Counted from the first letter of the stretch, positions 43,499 through 53,021 are shown. The stretch is 64,000 nt of DNA from Dethiosulfovibrio russensis (GCF_021568855.1 NZ_JAKGUG010000002.1:1-64000), one strand, 5' to 3'. A program made the numbers and translations. The notes: generated by a model from the sequence alone, not told the origin.

Positions 43499-44480
43499 GT
43501 AACTATTCAGTCGCCCTGCCGATTTAGGTTCTAAATCAGCAGTTCCTCAGGCTCTTACAACGTGATATCATGGCATCAGAATAAATCTGAAGGGAGGCCT
43601 ACCCATGTTTCAGAAGCCCACCTACGAAGAGCTCTTCGAGGAAAACCAGATGCTCAAGGCGATAATCAAGAGCCTCAGCGAGAGGATCTCAGAGCTCGAA
43701 GCCATCCTGAAACAAAACAGCCAGACCAGCTCCAAGCCTCCTTCCAGCGACGGCTATAAAAAGCCCAAGCCTACCAGCTCCCGGAAGAAAAGCGACAAGA
43801 GTAAAGGGGCCCAGAAGGGCCATAAAGGAAGTGGCCTTCAGCTTCCCCATGAGCCGGATAAAATCGTGGAGCACCTGCCCTCACAGTGCGAGATCTGCGA
43901 ACATAAGGATGTCTGAACCGCCGATAAGGCTTCCTGCGGTGCAGTATACGTAATAGAGACCAAACTGGTAACCACGGTGGAAAAACATCAGGCGATAAAA
44001 CGAACCTGTCCCTTGTCCAGCGAGACGATAAGGGGTCATCTACCTGTAACCGTGACTACGCCTATATCTCCGTCGAGAAGAAGCGAGGCTACGATGGAAT
44101 GGTCGCCTCCGGGATACTTCCCTGGTTCAGGGGGATAGCTGTCCATGACTTCTGGCGTCCCTACGAGAGATTTGACGTTAACCACGTCTACTGCAACGCC
44201 CATCTTATAAGGGAGCTAAGGGCCATCCACGAGAACACTGGACAGGAATGGGCCTCAGACCTGAAAAAGCTCCTAGTATGGGCTCAGCACAAAAAGAAGG
44301 AGTTTATCGCGGCCGGTAAGGACCGTTTTTCACCTTATTGCTGCCGATACAGGATCGACAAGCCCTTCGATGAATTACTTGCCTCCGGTCTGGCTCAAAA
44401 CCCTCTACCTACTGGAAAGGGGGCAAGAGGCAGGCCCAAAAAAGGCAAGGCCAGGAACCTCCTGGAGAGATTTAGGGACC
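43499..44480 (+). mobile_element. IS66-type element, copy B (truncated)
   Basis: The left end gtaactattcagtcgccc starts at 43499. The element then runs through a degenerate TnpC gene and stops abruptly near 44480, where another IS3-family remnant begins. It shares an internal deletion with copy C that copy A lacks, so B and C descend from the same deleted element. Confidence 0.82.
43605..44480 (+). pseudogene. IS66 TnpC transposase, copy B, TGA plus frameshifting deletion
   Basis: The frame opens MFQKPTYEELFEEN and shows the CEICEHKDV zinc-like site, then an in-frame TGA (43914-43916), as in copies A and C. It continues in the same frame (IETKLVTTVEKHQ) to about 44047. There a deletion of about 193 bp, bounded in copy A by an 8-bp direct repeat ttgcctgt (41653-41660 and 41460-41467), shifts the frame. 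The segment from 44099 (MVASGILPWFRG...) matches the middle part lost in copy A. The C-terminus is cut at about 44480. Confidence 0.78.
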
Positions 44481-45065
44481 CTACCTGCCAAAATAGGTGT
44501 CGCATGATAGACTAGTTTAGCGAGTCGAGAGAGACTCCCTGGAGGTGCGACACATGGCTAGGTACAGCAAAGAACAAAAAGAGGCAATCAAAAAGAGAAT
44601 GATGCCGCCGGAGAACATGTCCATACCTAAGTTATCGAAGGAGACGGGCATAACGGTGACCACCCTCTACAACTGGAGAAAAGAGCTCCGTGCGTCCGGC
44701 AAGGCCGCTCCCTGCGAGGAGGCAAACGATGGCCAGAGCTTCAAGGTCAGGGAGCTTATGCATGAGGTTGCTTACTTCAGGCGATCTGAGGGGAAAACGA
44801 GGACGACTGATCGGTGCCTCGGATCGCCGTAACGGGGAGATCTACGACGAAGAATCAGGAGAGCTGGCGTCGGAGGTGGTCACCAAAGCGGTCCTGTCGG
44901 AAAAGATCCGTCTTGCCGACAAACCGCTGATCCTGCACGCCGACAACGGAAGCCCAATGAAAAGCGCCACATTGAGGGCCACCATGGAAAAACTAGGAGT
45001 ACTGTTCTCCCACAGCAGACCGAGGGTAAGCAACGATAACCCCTACAGTGAATCGATCCGATAGC
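44481..45065 (+). mobile_element. IS3-family remnant (second type)
   Basis: This region holds pieces of an IS3-family orfA and orfB with a large internal deletion, and cuts off IS66 copy B. A possible end sequence (ctgccaaaataggtgtcgca) lies near 44486. The other boundary is unclear; the coding match ends at about 45064. It differs in sequence from the TGGACC-ended IS3-type element elsewhere in the window. Confidence 0.6.
44554..45064 (+). pseudogene. Broken IS3-family transposase genes (orfA start joined to orfB end)
   Basis: The start MARYSKEQKEAIKKRMM with a helix-turn-helix GITVTTLYNWRKELRASGK is orfA-like. After about 4800 the frame changes, and the integrase-core piece LILHADNGSPMKSATL, with NDNPYSES near the end, is orfB-like. 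It contains the DDE-type ADNG motif. The middle of orfB and its C-terminus are missing. A ribosome site GGAGGTG precedes the ATG at 44554. Clearly inactive. Confidence 0.72.
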
Positions 45066-45193
45066 TGTCAAGAGACATGTCGCGTTTCTTGAGTTCCCGC
45101 TGCACATTCAGAAGCCGTCCTATCCTGGTTATCGAGATTTAGAAAAACGATATCAGGCAGGGAAAGATCTCGAATCTCTCGGGCTCCACATTT

Positions 45194-45718
45194 TCACAAA
45201 GAAAAACCACACGATGGACATGTATCTCCTTTTCCGATCCGCTGACCACAGTTACATACGTATCCTTGAATCCTTGCTGGATTACCATAAACTAATCCGT
45301 GGGGAGGGACATCTTTAGTAACGACCGATCCAGCACCAATCAAAGAATAGGCTCCTATAGTCACCCCAGCAATTATTGTAGCGTTAGCTCCAATCGAGGC
45401 ATGGTCTTCTATGTTAGTCTTGATAAATTCACTCGGTCTTCTTTTTGAACGAGGAAACAGATCATTTGAGAAGGTCACATTAGGACCGATAAAAACATTG
45501 TGAGCAATCCTAAGACCGTCCCAAATCTGGACACCTGATTTAACGGTAACGTTGTTCCCTATGATAACGTCATTCTCGATAAACACCAGAGCATTAATAT
45601 TACAGTTAGATCCTATCTTTGCCCCTGGCAAAACAACAACATATTGCCAAATAGATGTATTCTCTCCTATATCTTTGCTCTGGACATCCGAAAGGTCGTG
45701 AATACGTAGACAAGCCAA
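45194..45718 (-). CDS. Hexapeptide-repeat sugar N-acetyltransferase (FdtC-like)
   Basis: The 174-residue left-handed beta-helix acyltransferase has repeated IGxN turns ([41 protein letters not shown]). Its C-terminal Cys pattern [17 protein letters not shown] may bind zinc. In the dTDP-3-amino-3,6-dideoxyhexose pathway an enzyme of this type acetylates the 3-amino group made by the FdtB-like aminotransferase. It is the last gene of the operon 50569-45194, 117 nt after the flippase gene. Substrate assignment is from context; WbpD-type acetyltransferases look similar. Confidence 0.8.
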   Translation of the reverse strand: MACLRIHDLSDVQSKDIGENTSIWQYVVVLPGAKIGSNCNINALVFIENDVIIGNNVTVKSGVQIWDGLRIAHNVFIGPNVTFSNDLFPRSKRRPSEFIKTNIEDHASIGANATIIAGVTIGAYSLIGAGSVVTKDVPPHGLVYGNPARIQGYVCNCGQRIGKGDTCPSCGFSL

Positions 45719-45835
45719 TTAGAGACCTCCTCTCAAAGATACAATAAAATTTAAATTAGACACCAAGACCTTCACAAGTCAAGCTAGAAAAACCGACCTG
45801 CACGATGAAATATACGTTATCGGACAAGATTTTGA

Positions 45836-47257
45836 TCAATTCTGCTCACCTTTCCTACTCAGCCCAAATCTAGCCCAAATCATCCTAAGCTGCTCCCTGT
45901 AAACGATGCCGATCAGGAGCATAGAGCCTGAGGAGAACAACACCGGCGATATCCATACCGACTTACCGTTAACTATGGAAAGCAGACACAACATGACAGG
46001 GACCAGAAACCGTAGGTTGCCCTGAATGAGGCTCAGCCTTTTAAGCATGATAAAGGCCACGATCACCGATACCACGTATCCTAAGGCTGTCGCTATGGCG
46101 GCACCCTCTATCCCTATCTTAGGTATAAGATACCAGTTGAGAAGAACGTTTACGACAGCACCTAATGCTAAGGTACACATGGATAGATAGGATTTTTTAA
46201 CCACTAGAAATTGATTCCCGATAGTCTGAAAGAGCATGAGAATCAGAGGCGAGATATAGAGGTAGGGAAATACCACCGAAGCCCCTCGATACCCCTCTGC
46301 CACCATGAAGGAGAAAATCCAGTCCACGAAGGGAAGGAGAACGAGAAGGCTTATTATCGAAAGCACCCCTAGAACCTCAAATACCCTGGACATAAGTTCG
46401 GTGTGATCTGAATCCTTCATGGTGGAGAAGGCAAAATACTGCCATCCTCCAGCAAATGCCATGTATATTCCCTGACTTATAGCCGATAGCCTGGCTCCAA
46501 CCCCATAAAGACCAACCGAATCCATCCCCAGATAGTGTCCTATCATAAACCTGTCGCAGGAGGTAAAAATCCAGTAGACAATGAATGTAGGGGTAAGAGG
46601 AATCCCTATCTTGAGGATTTCTTTGATGTGCCCCCTATTTACACCCTCTAAGGTGAAGTACGACCTGTTCAGCCAACCATAGAGGATCAAAACGACGATT
46701 CCGCTGAGGAGGTTTCCCGCTACAAGTCCCTGAAGCGGATAGTCTCTCAGTGCTAACCCCATGGCGATGCCGTAGTAGAGTATAGGCCCCAGTAAAGACA
46801 GGATTATGATGGTTCTACGTTTGTTTTCCATCCTGGTAGGGGCGGCAATAACGTTCTGTACCGCCTGTGAGGCTATTACCACACCAGCACAGAGGATGAT
46901 CCAGCGGTATCCGCCCTGCCATGGAGAATAACCGTAGAGCCAGAGGGATAGGGCTGCTATAAGCACCAAACTTCCTGTGATCCCAACTATGGCCAAGGAA
47001 CTGGAGCAGATTTGTCTACGGAAGGACTGGTCCTTTCCGTCAAAGTAAAGCCGAAACATGGCGTCGTAGCTGCCCAGAATTGCCATAGGGACACCGAAGC
47101 GAATGATGATGATGTAGATATCGAAAATCCCGAACACCGCTGGGTCAGTTATGATTCGGGTCAACACCGGCAGCATCAGGAAGGGAACTATTTTTGTGAG
47201 GACGTTTCCCACTCCGTAGATCAGGAAGTTTTCTATAAAAAGACGGGCTCTGGACAC
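45836..47257 (-). CDS. Oligosaccharide flippase (Wzx-like, MATE/MurJ fold superfamily)
   Basis: This 473-residue membrane protein has about twelve to fourteen spans and the N-terminal pattern ENFLIYGVGNVLTKIVPFLM of polysaccharide flippases. It moves lipid-linked repeat units across the inner membrane before Wzy polymerisation. It lies in the dTDP-amino-sugar operon, 3 nt after the nucleotidyltransferase gene. It is the only flippase candidate in the window, so it probably serves the whole locus. GC content is between that of the rhamnose genes and the AT-rich glycosyltransferases. Confidence 0.9.
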   Translation of the reverse strand: MSRARLFIENFLIYGVGNVLTKIVPFLMLPVLTRIITDPAVFGIFDIYIIIIRFGVPMAILGSYDAMFRLYFDGKDQSFRRQICSSSLAIVGITGSLVLIAALSLWLYGYSPWQGGYRWIILCAGVVIASQAVQNVIAAPTRMENKRRTIIILSLLGPILYYGIAMGLALRDYPLQGLVAGNLLSGIVVLILYGWLNRSYFTLEGVNRGHIKEILKIGIPLTPTFIVYWIFTSCDRFMIGHYLGMDSVGLYGVGARLSAISQGIYMAFAGGWQYFAFSTMKDSDHTELMSRVFEVLGVLSIISLLVLLPFVDWIFSFMVAEGYRGASVVFPYLYISPLILMLFQTIGNQFLVVKKSYLSMCTLALGAVVNVLLNWYLIPKIGIEGAAIATALGYVVSVIVAFIMLKRLSLIQGNLRFLVPVMLCLLSIVNGKSVWISPVLFSSGSMLLIGIVYREQLRMIWARFGLSRKGEQN

Positions 47258-47260
47258 GAC

Positions 47261-48004
47261 CTATTCTACGCCCATCTCTCTGCGATGTTTTTCGAACATG
47301 ATACGGTTTGCGTCGTAGTAGGATTCGAAAGTTCCGGTGTCCATCCAGCCCCCTCCAGCAACGAAATCGTACTGTAGATCTCCCAGCTCTATATAGCGGT
47401 TGTTTACGCTGGTTATCTCGTACTCTCCCCTGGCCGAGGGTTTTATATGTCCTATTATGTCGAACACCCTTTTATCGTAGATATAGGCCCCCACTACTGC
47501 ATAGTTGCTCTTGGGACATTCCGGTTTTTCCTGAATCTCCACGACATTCTGTTCGTCCAGGGCCGCCACTCCGAAACGCTGGGGGTCGGCAACCTCCACC
47601 AAAAGGACTCTGGCTCCTTTTCCTCCCTGCCTGGTTTTATAGTTCTCTACGAAATACCCTATAGGATCCTCAAAGACATTGTCGCCCAACAGCACCAGAA
47701 CGGTATCGTCGCCAACGAAGTGCTCCGTAAGTCTAAGGGCATCGGCTATGCCGTTAGCCTCGTCCTGGACGCTGTAGGAAAAATTCAGATCGAAATCGGA
47801 ACCGCTTCCTAAAGCCCCCACCATCTGCCCCATATATTCGGAACTTGTCACTATCCTGACGTCTTTTATTCCGCAGGCCATCATGTTTCTGATGGGGTTG
47901 TATATCATAGGCTCCGGACCTACAGGCAAAAGATGTTTGTTTATGGTTTTTGTCAGAGGATAAAGTCTGGTACCCTTGCCGCCTGCGAGAATGACACCTT
48001 TCAT
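47261..48004 (-). CDS. Sugar-phosphate nucleotidyltransferase (short RmlA-like)
   Basis: The 247-residue protein has the start [30 protein letters not shown] and QEKP, and ends without the long C-terminal region of RfbA. It is probably a glucose-1-phosphate thymidylyltransferase supplying dTDP-glucose to the adjacent dehydratase; the short form is common in amino-sugar clusters. It overlaps fdtB by 4 nt (ATGA). It is distinct from the rfbA gene at 37814, which is the long form. Confidence 0.85.
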   Translation of the reverse strand: MKGVILAGGKGTRLYPLTKTINKHLLPVGPEPMIYNPIRNMMACGIKDVRIVTSSEYMGQMVGALGSGSDFDLNFSYSVQDEANGIADALRLTEHFVGDDTVLVLLGDNVFEDPIGYFVENYKTRQGGKGARVLLVEVADPQRFGVAALDEQNVVEIQEKPECPKSNYAVVGAYIYDKRVFDIIGHIKPSARGEYEITSVNNRYIELGDLQYDFVAGGGWMDTGTFESYYDANRIMFEKHRREMGVE

Positions 48005-49107
48005 CTTTTCATTCCTCCAAATTCGTTTACCGCCCGGCAGACGGAGTCCATTTCATCCTTTGTCATACCGTTATAAAGGGGAAGAGAGAGAACGGAAGAC
48101 GCCAACCTCTCGGTAATGGGGAAATCCCCCGATTTAAATCCCAGATTTTTATAAGCCCCGGAAAGATGAGGCGGAACGGGATAGTGGATCTGGGTCTGGA
48201 TACCCCTTTCGCTTAGATGCTGCTGAAGTTCGTCACGCTTATCGTTCTCAACCACGAAGAGATGCCATACATGAGAGGCATCCGAGCGAATGGAGGGAAG
48301 AGTTACAGCCGACGGGTCTATATTGTTCAGATAGTAATCGGCTATAGTCGCCCTCTCGTCCAAAGTCTCTTTTAGGTATTTCAGACGAACGCTCAGGAGA
48401 GCCGCTTGAATTTCATCTAGCCTTGAATTTACGCCGCAAATGTCGTTATAGTATTTTCTTTTACTGCCGTAATTCCTTAAAGCTCTGACCTTCTCGGCGA
48501 TCTCCTGGTCGTCTGTCACAATGGCTCCGGCGTCACCAAAAGCCCCCAGATTCTTAGTGGGGAAGAAACTGAAACAACCGATCGTACCGAACGTACCGGT
48601 CTTTTGACTCTTCCAGGTTGCACCATGAGATTGAGCGCAATCCTCTACCAAAGGGATACCATGCTTGCCGGCGATTTCGACTATAGGCTCCATATCGCAG
48701 GGTTGACCGTAAAGATGAACGGCTATTATCGCTTTCGTTTTATCCGTTATTGCATCGGCCAACTTGGCGGGGTTCAATCCGTGATATTCATCCGGCTCGA
48801 CGAAAACAGGGGTTCCACCGTTTTCGGTTATGCCTAAGACTGTAGCTATATAGGTGTTGGCCTGAACTATTACCTCGTCACCGGCGTCTACACCCAAAGC
48901 CCTTAAAGCCAATATCAAGGCGTCCAGGCCGGAGTTGAGCCCTACGCAATGGGCTGTTCCGATGTAATCCGCAAACTGCCCTTCGAAAGAGGACAATTTA
49001 TCGCCTAATATATACCACCCGGATTCCAGCGCCTCGATAGCCGCCGCATCGTATTCGTTTTTATGTTTTTCGTAAAGAGGAGCAAGTTTGTTGAAAGGTA
49101 TGATCAT
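48001..49107 (-). CDS. DegT/DnrJ/EryC1 sugar aminotransferase (FdtB/QdtB-like)
   Basis: The 368-residue PLP enzyme has IPFNKLAPLYEKHKNEYDAA at the start, GLNSGLDALILAL, EDCAQSHGA, and the PLP lysine in FSFFPTKNLGAFGDAGAI. With the FdtA-like isomerase just upstream it should convert dTDP-3-keto-6-deoxyhexose to dTDP-3-amino-3,6-dideoxyhexose. The ATG at 49107 lies right after the fdtA stop. The galacto (Fuc3N) and gluco (Qui3N) products cannot be separated by reading. Confidence 0.88.
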   Translation of the reverse strand: MIIPFNKLAPLYEKHKNEYDAAAIEALESGWYILGDKLSSFEGQFADYIGTAHCVGLNSGLDALILALRALGVDAGDEVIVQANTYIATVLGITENGGTPVFVEPDEYHGLNPAKLADAITDKTKAIIAVHLYGQPCDMEPIVEIAGKHGIPLVEDCAQSHGATWKSQKTGTFGTIGCFSFFPTKNLGAFGDAGAIVTDDQEIAEKVRALRNYGSKRKYYNDICGVNSRLDEIQAALLSVRLKYLKETLDERATIADYYLNNIDPSAVTLPSIRSDASHVWHLFVVENDKRDELQQHLSERGIQTQIHYPVPPHLSGAYKNLGFKSGDFPITERLASSVLSLPLYNGMTKDEMDSVCRAVNEFGGMKR

Positions 49108-49109
49108 AG

Positions 49110-49517
49110 CTACATCCCCTTTCGGGCAAATTCGGTGAAGAGCTTGTAGTCCCTTATATAATCCTCTTCCCTGTAGTGTTCCGAGGCGTAGACCATCAGG
49201 ACGCTGTTGTCCACCATCCATTTCATGGTTCGCCACATGGAGGGGCCGACGTAGAGCCCTTTGTCCGGCGAATCCAGAAGGCAAGTTTTTACCTCTGTGC
49301 CGTCGTCCAGAGCGACCTCTATTGAGCCGTAGGGGCAGAGGAGGATCTGTTCTAACTTTTTATGAGCGTGGTGTCCTCTGATGGTTCCGGCCTTGACGTT
49401 GCCGATATGGTATATCCGTTTTACGTCGAAAGGTATCTGTTTGCCGGTCTCCCATACACAGAGCAGGTCATCCGAGTCGACAGGGTTATTTATGGTCTGG
49501 GCAGAGTATATCTTCAA
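49110..49517 (-). CDS. dTDP-4-keto-6-deoxyhexose 3,4-ketoisomerase (FdtA/QdtA, WxcM-like)
   Basis: This 135-residue cupin has the family motif [17 protein letters not shown] with the active-site His residues and the end motif [15 protein letters not shown]. It moves the keto group from C4 to C3 of the RfbB product, feeding the aminotransferase encoded next. The start is a TTG overlapping the rfbB2 stop (TTGA), implying translational coupling. FdtA and QdtA differ in C4 stereochemistry, which I cannot assign. Confidence 0.88.
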   Translation of the reverse strand: MKIYSAQTINNPVDSDDLLCVWETGKQIPFDVKRIYHIGNVKAGTIRGHHAHKKLEQILLCPYGSIEVALDDGTEVKTCLLDSPDKGLYVGPSMWRTMKWMVDNSVLMVYASEHYREEDYIRDYKLFTEFARKGM

Positions 49518-50569
49518 TCTACATCCCCCAGTCCCAGCCGTTCCATTCTGTAGGATCCGTCGGTAACCCTGTTTACCCAGTCATGGTTGCCCAGATACCA
49601 GTTGACGGTTTTCTCCATTCCGGTCTCGAAGGTCTCCTCCGGTGTCCAGCCTAGCTCCTGTTTTATCTTCGATGCGTCTATGGCGTACCGCTTGTCGTGG
49701 CCGGGCCTGTCCTTTACGAAGGTTCTCTGATCTCTGTAGCTTCCGCTGGCCTTCGGCCTTTTTGAGTCCAGGAGGTCGCAGAGAGTGTGGACTATCTGTA
49801 GGTTGGTCCTCTCGCTGTTGCCGCCTACGTTGTAGGTCTCCCCCGGAATGCCTTTTTCCATGGCGGTGGCCAGAGCTTTGCAGTGGTCCATGACGTAGAG
49901 CCAATCCCTGACGTTTGAGCCGTCTCCGTAGATAGGCAGGTCCTTTCCCGCAAGGGCGTTGTGGATCACCAGAGGTATGAGCTTTTCCGGAAACTGGTAG
50001 GGTCCGTAATTGTTGGAGCAGTTGGTGGTGACGGTGGGCAGGCCGTAGGTGTGGTGGTAGGCTCTTACCAGGTGGTCCAACGACGCTTTGGACGCAGAGT
50101 AAGGCGAGTTAGGGGCGTAGGCGGTGGTCTCGGTGAAGAGGCCGCTGTCCCCTAAGGATCCGTAGACTTCATCGGTGGAGATGTGGAGGAACTTAAAGGT
50201 CCCTTGGGCCTCCGGCTTTAGGCCGTTCCAGTAGGATCTGACGGTCTCTAATAGGACGAAGGTTCCCATGACGTTGGTCTTTATGAACTCCGCCGGTCCG
50301 TCTATGGATCGGTCCACGTGGCTTTCCGCCGCCAGGTTGAATATGCCCTGGATATTCCTGTCCCGAAGGATCTCCGATACCAAAGATGCATCGCCTATGT
50401 CTCCTTTTATGAAGACGTAGTTTTCCCTGCCCTCAAGATCCGCCAGAGAGTCCAGGTTTCCTGCGTAGGTTAGCAAGTCCAGCACCGTTACGTTATGTCC
50501 CTGTTCCACAAGCAGGTGGACCAGGTTGCTTCCTATAAATCCGGCTCCGCCGGTTACTAAGTAGTTCAC
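49514..50569 (-). CDS. rfbB: dTDP-glucose 4,6-dehydratase, copy 2
   Basis: The 351-residue extended SDR has [16 protein letters not shown] and YSASK. It is nearly identical to rfbB at 36762-37817 but inverted. Many stretches of DNA match exactly, implying a recent duplication or gene conversion. Here it opens the dTDP-3-acetamido-3,6-dideoxyhexose operon (rfbB - fdtA - fdtB - rmlA - wzx - fdtC). Its promoter lies in the 90-bp repeated region 50611-50700. The ATG is at 50569, about 40 nt from the predicted transcription start. Confidence 0.95.
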   Translation of the reverse strand: MNYLVTGGAGFIGSNLVHLLVEQGHNVTVLDLLTYAGNLDSLADLEGRENYVFIKGDIGDASLVSEILRDRNIQGIFNLAAESHVDRSIDGPAEFIKTNVMGTFVLLETVRSYWNGLKPEAQGTFKFLHISTDEVYGSLGDSGLFTETTAYAPNSPYSASKASLDHLVRAYHHTYGLPTVTTNCSNNYGPYQFPEKLIPLVIHNALAGKDLPIYGDGSNVRDWLYVMDHCKALATAMEKGIPGETYNVGGNSERTNLQIVHTLCDLLDSKRPKASGSYRDQRTFVKDRPGHDKRYAIDASKIKQELGWTPEETFETGMEKTVNWYLGNHDWVNRVTDGSYRMERLGLGDVD

Positions 50570-50610
50570 TCTTTAGGGCACTCCCTTCAGGATAAAAAGC
50601 CAACGTTATT

Positions 50611-50700
50611 ATGAGTCAAAATACTACTCGAAAAGCGTTAGGTCAAGACCGTTATCCGAGTTTTTCCAACGAAAAGGTCACAGTGGGTTTATATTATCAT
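50611..50700. repeat. 90-bp duplicated promoter region, copy 1
   Basis: Identical to 63274-63363 at 88 of 90 positions, in the same orientation. The repeat ends almost exactly at the predicted transcription start of the minus-strand operon, so it covers the core promoter and upstream control region. On the plus strand AGGTCA occurs twice in it (50640-50645 and 50675-50680), with the first partly overlapping the -35. Confidence 0.9.
50618..50646 (-). promoter_or_regulatory. Promoter of the rfbB2-fdt-wzx operon
   Basis: TTGACC (50641-50646) and TATTTT (50618-50623) on the minus strand have a 17-bp spacer. The predicted start near 50611 is 42 nt before the rfbB2 ATG. The same promoter occurs at 63281-63309 upstream of a second polysaccharide operon. 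Confidence 0.75.
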
Positions 50701-50797
50701 ATAGGCTGGGCATATAGCCCTGTAGGATGGTTTAAATATGAGCCGTGGTAGAATATCGGCGGTTATCGTCAATTTGGGAAGGAGGGGTGGAGAGGAA

Positions 50798-52957
50798 ATG
50801 AAAAGTAGAAAATATCTGATCGTAACCACCGTATCGGTCACGTTGGAAGCTTTCCTGCTACCTCAAGCCGAGAGACTTAAAGATAACGGCTGGCAGGTGG
50901 ACTGTCTGGCTAACGGGGCGTCGAAGAGCGAAAAATGCCACAGAACCTTCGACCATTGCCACGATATAGGCTGGGGGCGCACTCCTCTGGACCTTAAAAA
51001 TTTTACCGAATACCCGGAAAGAATCCGTCGATTGGAGAGGAAAAACGAATACGACGTGGTCCACGTTCATACTCCTGTGGCCTCTTTCGTAACACGCTTC
51101 GCTCTTAAAGAGATGAGAAGGGAAATCGGCTCGAAGGTAATCTATACAGCCCACGGATTCCACTTCTACAGAGGAGGGAACCCCGTCAAGAACGCCCTGT
51201 TTCTGGGACTGGAGAAACTGGCATCACGCTGGACCGACGAGCTCGAGGTGATAAACGGCGAGGATTACCAGGCCGCCATAACCCACCTTCTGCCCAGGGA
51301 AAGAGTGCGTTTTCTGAAAGACGGAGTCGGCCTGGACAGGGCCCACTACAACCCCGATGCCGTGCCGAAGGAAGCGGTCCAACAGGCGAGGCGCGACATG
51401 GGCCTGACCGACGGGGACGTACTCTTCACCATGATAGCCGAGTTCAACAGAGGCAAGAGACATTCCGACCTCATAAATGCCTTCGCCATGGTAAAGGACC
51501 CCAGAGCCCATCTGGCCTTTCTGGGAAAGGGAAAGCTCATAGAGAAAAGCAAAGAGCTATGTAGAAACCTCGGAATAGCCGAAAGGGTTCACTTTCTGGG
51601 GCACGTTCCGGACGTCAGGCCCTACATACTGGCATCCAGGACCACGGTGCTTCCCTCGGAGAGGGAGGGCCTTCCGAGAAGCGTAATGGAGAGCATAGCC
51701 CTGAAAGTTCCGGTGATAGGAGCAAACGCCAGAGGAACCAGGGACCTGCTGAAAGACGGCGGAGGGTGGATCGTTCCGGTGGGGGGGATAGCGGAGATGA
51801 AAGAAACCATGGAGAAAGCCATCGGTACAAGAGGGCGTAAAAAGGCCTCCATGGTCTACTGCGTATTTCAGGACATAAAGCCCAACATGATGGGGGTGGC
51901 AAAAAAAGTAAAGGGACAGGTGAGACACATGTCCCGATACTTCGACCTCTCCTGCCTGTTCGTAGGAAACCACGACATGACCCTGGCCCAGACGATAGCC
52001 GACCGAGAGGACATCGTGCTGAAGGACATCCCCAGATCGAACATACTTTCCTACAGAGTCGAGGGCCTCAGAACTGCCTACGACTGGATATCCAGACACA
52101 GACCGGACTACCTCTACCTGAGATATCCGTTGGGGTGTCCCTTCTCCGCTCTTTTCACCTATATGGTATCCCGAATGGGAGTAAAAATAATAACCGAGCA
52201 CCAGTCCAAGGAACCCCACGAGCTTCGCCTGCTTAAAAAATACCACTTCATGGTGTCGGATTGGCTTTTCGGCAGGCTTACCCTACTAAACGTATCCCTC
52301 ATCATCGGAGTAACCCCCGAGATAAGGGACTTCGAGAAAAACAGGGCTCCTCACAGTAGCGCCGTGTGTATGACCAACGGCATAGACGTGGAGGACTATC
52401 CCGCCAGACATTATGAAAGCCAATCCGACAAGGAAGGGGTCGACCTCCTTTTTTGCGGCGCTCTGGCCTCCTGGCACGGCCTGGACAGACTGATATCGGC
52501 AATGGCGAAGTTTTACGAATGCCCCGTTAGGCTTCATATAGCCGGGGAGGGAGAGGAAATGGACAGATTGCGCTCCATGGTCGAAAAACTGCCTCCGATG
52601 CATTCGGTTACGTTCTACGGTTACCTGGACAAGGGCGAGATATCGGACCTTTTCGACAGGTGCGACGCAGCGATAGGGTCTTTAGCGCTGGACCGAAATG
52701 GACTCCGCCAAGCCTGCACCCTCAAGACCAGGGAGTACGCCGCGAGGGGGATACCCTTCGTGATAAACTACGACGACCCCGATTTTAGAGACATACCGTG
52801 GGTACTTCAAATCCCTTCTCATAAAGAGATCGATGTAAGGGACGTAGTCTCCTGGATAAAAAAGATTAGCGCAACCCCAAATCAGATAAGAGCTTATTCA
52901 TCCAAAACTACAAACTACGACAAAAAAATAAGGTCATTAGCTACGAAAATCTCTTAA
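50798..52957 (+). CDS. Fused double glycosyltransferase (GT4 + GT4)
   Basis: This 719-residue protein is two GT-B enzymes in tandem. The first (about 1-350) has VHVHTPVASFVTRFAL, YTAHGFHFY and PSEREGLPRSVMESIAL. The second (about 355-719) has ITEHQSKEPHELRLLKKY, TNGIDVEDYP and LLFCGALASWHGLDRLI. The first half ends early: the last 40-50 residues usual for GT4 are missing, and KASMVYCVFQDIKPN, which looks like the start of an independent protein, follows directly. I infer a deletion-born fusion. The ATG at 50798 follows GGAGAGGAA; upstream ATGs lack ribosome sites. It is GC-rich like the core genome. Confidence 0.85.
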   Translation: MKSRKYLIVTTVSVTLEAFLLPQAERLKDNGWQVDCLANGASKSEKCHRTFDHCHDIGWGRTPLDLKNFTEYPERIRRLERKNEYDVVHVHTPVASFVTRFALKEMRREIGSKVIYTAHGFHFYRGGNPVKNALFLGLEKLASRWTDELEVINGEDYQAAITHLLPRERVRFLKDGVGLDRAHYNPDAVPKEAVQQARRDMGLTDGDVLFTMIAEFNRGKRHSDLINAFAMVKDPRAHLAFLGKGKLIEKSKELCRNLGIAERVHFLGHVPDVRPYILASRTTVLPSEREGLPRSVMESIALKVPVIGANARGTRDLLKDGGGWIVPVGGIAEMKETMEKAIGTRGRKKASMVYCVFQDIKPNMMGVAKKVKGQVRHMSRYFDLSCLFVGNHDMTLAQTIADREDIVLKDIPRSNILSYRVEGLRTAYDWISRHRPDYLYLRYPLGCPFSALFTYMVSRMGVKIITEHQSKEPHELRLLKKYHFMVSDWLFGRLTLLNVSLIIGVTPEIRDFEKNRAPHSSAVCMTNGIDVEDYPARHYESQSDKEGVDLLFCGALASWHGLDRLISAMAKFYECPVRLHIAGEGEEMDRLRSMVEKLPPMHSVTFYGYLDKGEISDLFDRCDAAIGSLALDRNGLRQACTLKTREYAARGIPFVINYDDPDFRDIPWVLQIPSHKEIDVRDVVSWIKKISATPNQIRAYSSKTTNYDKKIRSLATKIS

Positions 52958-52978
52958 ACATCCGATAACACTATGTGT

Positions 52979-53019
52979 GATGGCTGTCAAGAGACATATC
53001 GCGTTTCTTGACAGCCATC
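52979..53019. terminator. 14-bp palindrome between convergent genes
   Basis: GATGGCTGTCAAGA (52979-52992) and TCTTGACAGCCATC (53006-53019) form a perfect stem with a 13-nt loop, between the fused glycosyltransferase and the Wzy-like gene. No T run follows. Much of the sequence (gctgtcaagagacat-tcgcgtttcttga) recurs at 45063-45092 beside an IS remnant, so it may be an IS-derived tip as well as a terminator. Confidence 0.55.
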
Positions 53020-53021
53020 GC

